From positions 1 to 33,666 of the forward strand of contig JANSLP010000341.1 in assembly GCA_029298735.1 (NCBI GenBank): a DNA stretch of 33,666 nucleotides, written 5' to 3'. The translations under genes were made by a program, and so were the position numbers. The notes under the pieces are model-generated. The model made no database searches and had not been told where the DNA came from. It saw only the letters and a list, made by a program, of their open reading frames with translations. The DNA comes from Ophiostoma sp. CBS 140.51 (lineage: Eukaryota; Ascomycota; Sordariomycetes; Ophiostomatales; Ophiostomataceae). Within the stretch, counting starts at the first letter, position 1. Every line of letters starts with the position of its first letter. Below, in pieces: positions 10,481 to 19,106 of this stretch.

Positions 10481-11865
10481 ATCAGGGCTCGCAGTCTACA
10501 GAGTTCCCATTTTGACGGAAAACGCACAAAAATACTAAAAGAAAAGTATTACAAGTCACAAAGTAGCAAAAAAATATTATTGAAGAGAAAAAGTTGGAAG
10601 AAAATAGATTGTTTGGTGTAGTCTTGGCTCTAAGTGTTTGTGTATCCCAGATTCCCAACGCCCGAAAATGCCCAGTAAAAACAGAAAGAAAGTACATGAT
10701 GCCCAGTGAAGAAAAAAGCCCAGTAGTCCAGCCCAGTCCCGTGCTCTCCTGTGTCTGTGGTGTGAAGCTGAAAACTGCCCAAGTTGTTTGTGTGTGTGCT
10801 GCTGCTCGAGCTGCTTGTCCAGTGTGTTGTTTTAGGGTTTGTCGAAGTTGCCAGTGTTTGTGGTTTGTTGTTTTTGCGTGTGGAAGTGGAAAAATTGTTG
10901 GAGGCAGAAACTTGAATTTTGTTGAGGACAGATGTTGGAAGAAGCAGCGATGCAAGTCCGAAGAGAAAGAGAGAGCTGAAGATGTTAGAAAATGTCTTTG
11001 GCAAAATGAGAAAAAGAAGTGAACTTACTTTGCAGTTGAAGATGTCTCTAGAAGAGATAGGAGGAGGAGGGAAGGGAGTCGGAAACGAGGAAGAAAGAAA
11101 AGGGGGAAGAGAGAAAAGAGATATAGAAAAATGGAGAGGTGTAGACCTTGCTACACCTGTGGGAATACTAGATCCCGATCTGTGAAACTATGAAGACCTT
11201 GCTTCAGGCTGAGGGAATCGTGCAGCTCCAGACAAACTTTTGGGAGGCCGACGTTAGTGTGCAAAAAAGGTGAGGAGAACATCATTCAGAAGTGATACAT
11301 GAAGTGAGGGTTGTCAGTGAAGAAGGCAGCACTAGATGGAGCACAAGAGTTGGAGATAGAGAGAAGAAGAAAAGAGAAGAAAAAGAGAGAAAAGAGAGAA
11401 AGTGTAGAGACAGGACTTGGGCGTGGGCTTTGTACATGATTTGGGGGTGCTGCCTTGATGCGGAGTGGGCGAGTTGCTTGTTCCTGGCGATGGAGACCTG
11501 GAAGAAGAAGAACAGGGCTAGCAATGGAAACAAGACAAGGAGTGATTGAAAGTCAGTCGAGTGAACCTGCCTTGGGTCAACCATTTGGCTGCGCTGATGC
11601 CTTGAGCATTCTTCTTGAGTGAGGCGAGGAGAGTGGCCTTGGTATTGATTGATGTCTCTTGGATGTGGAGTGGTGATGCATCGCGTCGGTGGAAGAGTGT
11701 TGGATGCGCAAGGTGAGAGAAGAGTTGGATGTTGTTTGAGGAGTTGAGAAGAAGAAGTAAAGGCAAAGTTGATTGAAGAGAGCCGATGAGAGAGTGGCTG
11801 TTGGAAGAAATCTTGTTGAAGAAATGATGTGATCTGGAAAAAAAGAAGGAGGAGAGGGAGAAAGG
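10481..11865 (-). ncRNA. Putative TATA-led minus-strand transcript with no recognisable protein
   Basis: A strong TATA box on the minus strand (11902-11895) is followed by a C/T- and A/C-rich stretch typical of a fungal 5' leader (from about 11865). The first ATG (about 11681) opens only a 34-codon frame. The longer minus-strand frames (157, 124 and 197 codons) lack ATG starts in good context or are low-complexity. Splice-like signals occur, such as a GTAAGT donor near 11034 with a CTAAC...CAG acceptor near 10985. A perfect-context ATG near 10514 (TCAAAATGG) ends after four codons. This may be a non-coding RNA, a very long leader of TAF9, or a gene with small exons that I cannot resolve. It is called ncRNA only as the least bad label. 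Confidence 0.25.
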
Positions 11866-11894
11866 AAATTTTCAAAAGTGGGAGAAATGACCTT

Positions 11895-11902
11895 CTTTTA
11901 TA
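11895..11902 (-). promoter_or_regulatory. TATA box, minus strand
   Basis: Reverse complement reads TATAAAAG, the consensus TATA element, followed about 30-40 bp downstream by pyrimidine-rich and then A/C-rich leader-like sequence. It is the best promoter element in the window without an assigned gene. Confidence 0.5.
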
Positions 11903-13499
11903 CAGGAATTGGGACGTCCAGGTGGCCTGTGCGAGACTGCTAAAAATTTACCACTCTTTTTGCACACCTTCCACCGCCTTCGCTTGCCGTGATTTTTCTG
12001 CTAGTTGTGTGATGCTTTTTGTTGTGTTGAGGGAAGGAGCGATCGTGGTGTTATGTTAAAACGGAAGGAGCGATGTTTGATGTGATGCCCGATTAGGAAG
12101 TCACGATATGGTGGGCGTCGATTTTTGGAGTCAAAAGCTCCGGGGGGGGATTTAATGGGGTTAAAATTCCCGGACCCACAAAAGGAGTAAGAGCTTTGCG
12201 TGTAGGGCCTTCGTCATTGGGTGGTCTGTCCCAGGAAGGCACTCTGAGTGCTGGGAGGTCGTGATCGAGGGTGGTGATATGAGAACATGTAGGGTTGGAG
12301 GAAGAGACGGGATGCTTGTCATAACGCATGATACCTAGAGTAAGGTCATTGATGCTTGCTACTGTGTCACAGAGCTTTTAACTCGCACAGGTCATGGTAA
12401 AGTCACTGAAGGAGAGGGCTGTCGTCTTTGGCGAAGGATATAAATATTTCGAATGTTTTCTCTCCTCGGCTTTTGTTAAATTTTGAATAATAATAATACG
12501 TCTGAAGCTCCTGTGACAACTGTATGCAATCGAGCAAGCGAAGAGATGTAAAGGATATTCGTGAATTACACACAATCTTCGGCCAAAAGCGTCCATCTAG
12601 CCTTGTTGTAGGCAGCTTCACCACTTGTGACAATTTTGACCATCATTAAAGCATAGCACTGGGTTCTATGTCATTTTCCACTTGCAGAATTCTGTCCGTG
12701 GCTAGCCTTCGACAACAGTATGGCACAGATATGTCGGTGCAGGGCAGAGACGCAGTCCCTCACCTGATATGGGGCCGCGACCTGCTCGATTCATCGGCCA
12801 GCCAGGTGAGCTTTTCTCTCCCCCCTCTCGTCTACATGACAGTACTAATCTCCTGCAGCTACCACTGCTTCCAGAGTGATGTGGTCGACTCAACTACCAA
12901 GACCTGAGCTGGCGTGTGGACAAAGTTAGCCGAGACAGAGAAGAATAGCCAGCAACATTGTCTATGCTTAGCAGACTATCACAGCCTCACGACCGGGCCC
13001 AACTTCGTTCCGGCCAACAGACATTTGGCGCCTCTTGAAAAGCCTCGCTGGAGTCGCCCCTGCAACGGACGTAGTGTCTCATACTTTCAGTACACCGCTG
13101 TGAGTGCGACACAACCGCCGAGTCGCTGCCAATTACTCCCTCTAATTGTATGAGGAAACCAGTGATTTCTCAGACCTTGACTACAGAGCGCAGCAACTTA
13201 ATGCGTGTAGACCCCAACATCCATGCTGCGAGGCTGATGTACAACTTTCGACATACTTAAAATTTCATCACTTTTTATAAACTTATCTTCCAACTTTGGC
13301 TCAAGTCCCGTTCAAAATGGGTAGACCCCTCCAAAGATGGAGCGTGGTCATGAAAACCATTATGTCATTAAAACCTGTTAGGAGCTCATGGAAAATATTA
13401 CATGAAATAGTTTTAAATTTCCTCTAGATAATAGATAGATTATGTCCATGAATGCAATGCCCGTTATTTGTAAATGCTCCTTCCATGCTGCTCCCCCTT
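11903..13499. other. Intergenic region with one orphan intron signature
   Basis: No recognisable product on either strand. At 12806-12858 (plus) there is a textbook fungal intron: GTGAGC donor, TACTAAT branch site, CTGCAG acceptor, 53 bp. Splicing it joins the upstream frame from 12668 (or the inner ATG at 12731) to a stop six codons later, so the resulting peptide would be short and unrecognised. Sequence from 13160 to 13490 is A/T-rich and probably includes the 3' end of the arginine gene transcript. Confidence 0.45.
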
Positions 13500-15879
13500 T
13501 TAATCTAAAATGTGCTTCTGGTCCGCCCACGACGGCTCCACGCCGCGACACACACTCGCATAGTCCCAGATGCGCTGGTCATCGACACCCTTGGTGACAC
13601 CACCAGGAGGCGTGGCGCCCCAGGGCGTCGTCCAGAACATGGTCCAGTTCACTCCGCCCAGCTTCCACGTACCCCGCGACCGCTCAAAGTACCAGCGGTT
13701 CACCGGATTGTCCTTGCGGCTGCGCCAGCACACACCCTCGGGGAAACAGTCACGGACCATGGCGGTAAAGACAATGTCAGCAACGCCACCGGCGCCCTGG
13801 CTCTTTTTGAGGACGGCAAACTTGTCCAAGTAGGGGACAAGGCGACCGGTGCGGTAGGCCATCTCTTCGTCGAGCCCGTCGGGTCGTTCCCATGTGAGGA
13901 TCGCACCGCCCTCGTACTCGCCGGCAATAATGACACCGGCCAGAGAATTCTCGACGCGCCTCAAATAGTCTTGGACGTCGAGTTTGCGGTTAAACGAGTC
14001 CTCGATAAGGTGGACGAGACGGGGCAGGTCGATGCAGGTGTCGGTAAGGCGCAGGCGGGGCTCGCCCGGCTTCGGTGGTGTCCAGGGTGCCTTGTAAGGG
14101 TCTGGGTAGATGGTCAAAGGCATGCCCCGCTTGAGGAGGGTTGTTTGCGACATGGGTGGCTCGTCAGTCACAGAAGTGGTGATGGCCGCTGCGCTTCGCT
14201 TGGACCGGGGCTTGATGCGACCGATGGGCAGCGACGATGAGTACACCGGCCGGTCGGTCAACAGGTTGTGGATCAGAGGGTTCTGGCTGCGGCGGGTGCC
14301 GACACTGCCCACATAGCCAAACACGTCGTCGGCCTCGTCGGCAGACCCCCGCTCGTGGGACACCAGGTTGGCCGCCTCGGCCGGTGTGGTCAAGAGTGCA
14401 GACGACGACGACGGCAGCAGGGCCAGCGTGTTGCGCACAATATCCAAGTTGGCCTTGTGGCCCTCACTGACGGCCTCGGGAGGCTGTCCGTTGGTCGATT
14501 TGAGCATCGACTTGTCGGCCATGACGTCGACGGCCTTCTTGGCGGACCGGTACTCTTCCTCCAAGTTGAGGAAGACGTGTGCCCCGTTGGGCCGCAGTGC
14601 TGACGGGGTTCCGCCGATGGGGTCAATGACAATGACACGGTCGACGGATGCAACAGGACCTGTTCTTTCGCTGTGTTCTGTTGATGCGTCGGATGGGCTG
14701 GTGTCGGGCTGATGCTGCATGCCAGCAAAGTACCGTGTCAGGGCGAGGACAATATCGTCTGTGTCAACGAGCCTGGCCTCGGACTTTGTCGTCGAAAAGG
14801 CGTATGGCGGAATAATGACAATGTCGCCCTTCTTCAGAGGCCGCAGCAAACTCTCTTCCCGATCAACACAGACCTGGCCTGGCGTGAAAGCCGAACCGCT
14901 GAGCTGAGCGTGCTGGTCGCGCTGGGCTGGGATATTGTCCTTGAAGCCCACGGCCGAGTCGACGAGGGATGTGACGGGGTCGCCGTACTTGTCAATAGCA
15001 GCTGCCACACGCAGTGTCGCGTGTGTCACATAGTCGAACCAGCCCGGTCCGTTGCTGCTTGCTGGTTGCGTCCGGCCAATGACAATGACACTGATGAGAC
15101 CCAGCGCCCGCAGCTGCACAAACGTCTTGGCAAGCCCTTCCAGAGTTGCGTCGTCAATGGTGTCTGGATCTTGCAGCTTCACGATGGCGACGTGCGGCTG
15201 GCCGTCCATGGGCAGCTTCACCTTCTCGCTTCCGGGGCCCTGGACGAACTGCGGACTCTGGCTGACGGCCCGAATGCTGTCGGCAGCATAGTATGCGCCA
15301 TCGGATGACGTTTGTGGTTGGGGTTTCTGCGTTGTGTCTTGTTTTGCGGGCGTGGCAGTCTTCGAGGCATCCTTTGACTTGTCGCTACCAAAGGTCTGGA
15401 GGTACTTTTTCGCATCGCGTTTCGTCGGAGAGGAAGAGAGTACCGAGACGAGGAAGTCCTCGAAGATGTTAGACTTGTACAGTAGTACGTAATGTAAGGT
15501 TCTGACCACCTACTCTTTCCTGCGACTTCTTGTGCTTCTCGTTGCGGGATATCGAGGTGTACAGCGACGTCAGGTCGACCTTTTTGTCCGAAGACGAAGA
15601 AGAAGACGAGGACACGGCTCCTGTGGCCGGCTGCCGGCTGCTGTTGTTGCTGTTGCCGCTCTTAGGCGCCGCAGCAGCCGGCCCCGCGGCGGAGCTCTTC
15701 CACCGCGTGCATGTCTTTCCTGTGCGAATCTGGTCGTGTTAGAGGTTGTTTGTAGGAGCTGTCTGGCTAAGACGCATGACCCTTGTCGTTGGGGTCCAAG
15801 AGAGCCAACATACCGGGGCAAATACGGCCTGTTTCCATGCTGCAGTTCGCAAAACCATGGCGCGTTTGGCGAATCTCAT
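13500..15879 (-). CDS. ARG2: Mitochondrial N-acetylglutamate synthase (amino-acid acetyltransferase)
   Basis: Three exons on the minus strand: 15879-15814, 15729-15514 and 15458-13500, 746 aa. Introns of 84 and 55 bp have CTAAC branch sites and are both phase 0. The enzyme transfers acetyl from acetyl-CoA to glutamate, the first step of the ornithine/arginine acetyl cycle, in the mitochondrial matrix. The N-terminus is basic and Ala/Ser-rich like a matrix presequence. The conserved fungal block DFLVSVLSSSPTKRDAKKYL starts at residue 95. An amino-acid-kinase-like domain (about 165-500) is followed by the NAT acetyltransferase domain (about 555-728), with LDKFAVLKKSQGAGGVADI and CWRSRKDNPVNRWYFERSRG as clear signatures. 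The family is ARG2 of yeast and arg-14 of Neurospora; in yeast it forms a complex with acetylglutamate kinase and is feedback-inhibited by arginine. The first ATG has a poor context (T at -3); the in-frame ATG at 15858 is better and is an alternative start. Confidence 0.94.
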
Positions 15880-15887
15880 AAACGCAT
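15876..15887 (-). promoter_or_regulatory. Three-codon uORF overlapping the N-acetylglutamate synthase start
   Basis: On the minus strand ATG CGT TTA TGA starts 8 nt before the assumed main ATG (15879) and its stop overlaps that ATG as ATGA. The uORF ATG has A at -3, the main ATG has T. Scanning ribosomes would meet the uORF first, then either reinitiate at the overlapping ATG or at the stronger in-frame ATG at 15858. The frame is directly visible; a regulatory role is inferred. Confidence 0.45.
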
Positions 15888-15980
15888 CGTATGTTGAAGA
15901 CGATACGGGGTGGAGTGTAGGGAGTTTGTGAGCACTGAGCTTGGAATAAATGTGATAAAAAGCGAGGATATGAAAGTTGG

Positions 15981-15987
15981 TGAGTCA
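15981..15987. promoter_or_regulatory. Gcn4/CPC1-type site (TGAGTCA)
   Basis: A consensus TGASTCA element about 100 bp upstream of the N-acetylglutamate synthase start. Amino-acid biosynthetic genes in fungi are activated through this motif by Gcn4/CPC1/CpcA in cross-pathway (general) control, and its position suits that role. Confidence 0.6.
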
Positions 15988-16013
15988 AGCGCCAATTGAC
16001 AAAGGGCGTGCCC

Positions 16014-16024
16014 GATAAGATAAA
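16014..16024 (+). promoter_or_regulatory. Tandem GATA elements
   Basis: GATAAG overlaps a second GATAAA. Closely paired GATA motifs are the usual binding arrangement for AreA/NIT2 nitrogen regulators, and they lie about 140 bp upstream of an arginine-pathway gene. The motif is short, so chance occurrence is possible. Confidence 0.35.
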
Positions 16025-16052
16025 GCCCGCCCCTCACTGATGTCCAACTTGT

Positions 16053-16142
16053 GCAGGGGAAAGAGCTCCCCCAAGTCGCTCTACCGAGGCTAGGCGCACC
16101 TGTCCCAAGTTGTGGGGGATGGGGCAGGGGAAAGAGCACCCC
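16053..16142. repeat. Paired 19-bp direct repeat
   Basis: GCAGGGGAAAGAGCTCCCC at 16053-16071 recurs with one mismatch (A for T) at 16124-16142, 71 bp apart. Each copy contains AGGGG, the core of stress-response elements. CAACTTGTG before the first copy and CCAAGTTGTG before the second also form a loose inverted pair. Confidence 0.6.
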
Positions 16143-17183
16143 GCCACTGGGTGGTGTGACAAAAGGCACAGAAGAGCTCGACTAGGAAGCAACTGACAGG
16201 TCGAACTTTCTACACTCGACAGTCTTATGCTGAGAATTAATGGCCATGGTTTCCATTCTTTTTTATTTTTAATAAGGAAGGAGCAATCCATCTCACATCT
16301 TGTACGGATTTCCGTAAAGAGTAATGGGTTGATCTTACTACTTGCTCTGGCTTACCTTTGTCAAGACCACGTTCCATAAAGCTTTATAAATGCGAGTGAG
16401 ATTCTTATTGCGTTCATCCCGTCTAATCCCACCTCACACATGGCAAACTTAATGTGTGTCGACCGTACAAGCTGTTTTCCATCTTTCTTTACTTGGCTTT
16501 TATGTGAATCTTACACTCGTTTGCTCCCCGTCTTAGTTCATCAAGAAGGGAGTTAAAGGTAAGAAAAGGATGCAAGTGACGAGAGAAAAAGCCAAGGCGG
16601 AAAGGTATAAAACTTACGTCTGCATCTCCGACGACATTGTTCTTTTTCACGCGACAGCCGGCCGAGTCATCGAATGTGAGGTCGGGCGTGAGGCGGACGT
16701 GAAACGGACTACTACTGTTTCTTTGAGTCTCTTGGCATGGTGTTGTTGTCTGTTTTCGATTTCCAATTTTGGTTGTGCTGTCTGTGCTTTTCTTTCCATT
16801 TCTTGATATTACTCGTTCGATTTGGACTCATCTTAGGTTTGTCTACATTATATTTATCATCGTTATTTCAAGAGTTGTATTAACCCGTGACTGACAGCCC
16901 AATTATGAGCTTTTGAGTTAGATCAGCCAAAAATCAACACTGCAATTGTCTCTCGATAAATCATTATCCCGGCTACAGACCTGGTTGGTTATGTCACGAT
17001 CGGGGTAAGGCGGGCTGTTGGTGAGCTTTGTCGACGGACAAATGTGACAATGACCGGCAATCGTCACCGCGATTCGTTGTCATTTTTTTGTCATCTTGCG
17101 GGGGACAACTTAAACCCGTGGAGCTGGTCGGAAGTACAACGGAATAGCTCTCTAGTTGCTCAAGCTGCTCTAGCTGGTGCAGC

Positions 17184-17270
17184 TATAAGTGCAGGACTGT
17201 ATACCCGAATTCGGCGAGAACAACCCGCTAGGAGTCGTCATCAAGTTCACAAACAACGAACAATATATAG
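17184..17270 (+). promoter_or_regulatory. TATA-like elements of the 17351 dehydrogenase gene
   Basis: TATAAGT at 17184-17190 and TATATAG at 17264-17270 lie 167 and 87 bp upstream of the start codon. The sequence from 17271 to 17350 is A/C-rich, leader-like and free of ATG. The nearer element is the more likely TATA box. Confidence 0.4.
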
Positions 17271-17350
17271 ATCACACGAGAATATCTCAAGAAGACACTG
17301 CAATTCAATCCACACAGTCGACAGTTACCAGATCACATACAGTTTACACG

Positions 17351-18351
17351 ATGGCCCCCTCAGTCTTTTTCGTCGGCCTTGGCAACATGGGCTACGTAAG
17401 TACACTGCCAATGACGTTGTTCGTCTCACCACTTTTACTAACACAATACAGGCCATGTGCAAGAACATTGTGCAAAAGGCCAACCTCGACAAGCCGCTGG
17501 TCGTCTACAACCGCAGCAAGGAGCGGTCTGCGGCGCTGGTCGAGGAGCTCGCAGTTCCTGGTAAAATCACGGTCGCCGACAACGTGGCCGCCGGTGCCGC
17601 CGAGGCCGACATCATCTGGCTGATGCTGTCCGCCGATGCTGTTGTGGAGAGCGTCTTTGACGAGGTCCTATCGTCTGATGCCAACCTCGAAGGCAAGCTT
17701 TTCATCCAGAGCGCCACCATCCACCCCGATGCCACCGAACGCCTCGCCGCCAAGGTCGAGAAGCGCGGCGCCCTCTTTTTGGCGGCCCCCGTCTTTGGCG
17801 CTCCCGCCATGGCCCAGGCCGGTGCTCTCGTGGGCGTTCTGTCTGGCTCCGCCGCGGCCGTCGAGCGTGCCCAATTCCTGTTCAAGGGCGTCACCTCCCG
17901 CCATGATATTTTGTTGAAAGACGTCCCCGTGTCGCACGCTGCCCTCCTCAAAGTTATTGGCAACACCTTTGTCTTCAACATGATTGAGCAGCTCGCCGAG
18001 GGCCATGTGCTGGCCGAGAAGACGGGGCTGGGCACCGACCCTTTGCATCAGCTGATGCAGGCCATGTTCCCCGGGCCCTATGCTGCCTACTCGGAGCGCA
18101 TGGTGTCGGGCCAGTACTACACGCTGGAGCGGCCACTGTTTGCCGTCGATTTGGCGCGCAAGGACATTGGCTACGCGCTGGGACTGGGTGACAAGGTCGG
18201 CGTGCAGCTACAGAATGCGCGGACGGCGGATGCACACCTGGTGCAGGTCAAGGAGCACGACGGCGAGACGGGCGATGTGGCGGCCATCTATGGCGCTGTG
18301 CGTCAAGAGTCTGGCCTGCCATATGAGAACCAGAAGGAGCATCAGAAGTAG
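17351..18351 (+). CDS. 3-hydroxyisobutyrate dehydrogenase-like (beta-hydroxyacid dehydrogenase family)
   Basis: Two exons, 17351-17395 and 17452-18351, 314 aa. The 56-bp phase-0 intron has a GTAAGT donor and CTAACAC branch site, and falls inside the Rossmann motif just after GLGNMGY. The nucleotide-binding loop G-L-G-N-M-G is at residues 9-14; SATIHPDATERLA occupies the place of the substrate-binding loop; KVIGNTFVFNM near residue 199 supplies the K-x-x-x-N that matches the catalytic Lys/Asn of the family. The usual glycine-rich lead-in to that lysine is replaced by VPVSHAALLK. Members oxidise beta-hydroxyacids with NAD(P), as in valine breakdown, but fungal paralogues are diverse and the substrate is unknown. 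No clear mitochondrial presequence is present, unlike true 3-hydroxyisobutyrate dehydrogenases, so a cytosolic paralogue is more likely. Confidence 0.88.
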
Positions 18352-19106
18352 GTGGATCTAGATAATCTCTCAGAAGCCATAAATATGCATGAAATTGAAA
18401 TCTTTTTAAGCGCAAACTGAAGAAGTTGAAAAAAGTGCAAAGAATATTTAGCAAGTCGGCTCCGACAGTGGGCTTGTGCCTCCCGGGCAATTTCGATCGT
18501 GTTCTATGTTGATGGCCGAGATTCATGTGAAAAAAGGGAAAAAGAGGAAAAGCTGTGATAACAGGCTCCACTCTGCCACTGTGTCTTACTTGCGCCCACT
18601 GTCGACCTGTCGACTTTTGCGCTGTTAGCGTCTAAATGCGGCGATCACTCAGGCCAGGTCCCAGGTCCAGAGGTCCAGGGCGGGTCGCAAACCTAGCGCC
18701 CACTAACAAACCAAGGCCACCCAGAAGCCAAGCGTTTTGCGCTTTTGCTGTTGCCTCTCCTTTTCAAAGGACTTTTGCCTCAGCCCTCGCACAACAGGAA
18801 GGAGCTACACGGCGTATGTACAAACAAGTTTTGCCCTCCTTCCTCCTTTTCCTTTTTTCTTTAACTCTTAAAATTTTCATCCCCCTGATCTACAGCTTCT
18901 CGATCTGCCTTTTCCAACTATGATACAACCCAATTGATGATACCCGTGTGTCTTTGTTTCACGCACGCTATTTTTGCTTTCGCTTTCGGCTCCCTTACCT
19001 ATGCGCGTCGCGCTTTTAATACAGGCCCCGGAACACCAAAAAAAGCATCACGTCATTGGCAGCTGACAGCCAGCTTTGACCACCTCGACCACCTCGATAG
19101 CCGACC
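18352..19106. other. Intergenic region upstream of the phospholipase gene
   Basis: No gene is seen. AGGTCC-like units recur at 18655-18680, and GTCGAC repeats near 18600. In the presumed leader, an ATG at 19001 opens a 21-codon uORF ending at 19066, 40 nt before the phospholipase start; whether it is transcribed is unknown. A T-rich patch covers 18840-18910. Confidence 0.45.

Larger units (their letters stand above)
15880..17180. other. Divergent intergenic region with repeats and control sites
   Basis: No gene is supported here. The part nearest the arginine gene holds a TGAGTCA site (15981-15987), CCAAT (15992-15996), paired GATA sites (16014-16024), and a 19-bp imperfect direct repeat (16053-16071 and 16124-16142). 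The rest (16290-17040) is A/T-richer and has only small frames without domains. Confidence 0.5.

Noticed and set aside
10828..10840. AACCCTAA on the minus strand inside the ORF-less unit, like a telomerase RNA template
   Set aside because: Only 8 nt match the telomere complement and several such matches are expected by chance in this window. No TRCTRAC-type 3' processing signal or pseudoknot could be recognised downstream.
10482..11022. Overlapping frames of 124-157 codons on both strands
   Set aside because: They overlap each other, begin without a good-context ATG and show no conserved motif or codon bias.
11282..11875. 197-codon minus-strand frame
   Set aside because: Low-complexity translation of C/T-rich DNA (Leu/Ser/Phe runs), no domain, and the start lies right at the expected transcription start.
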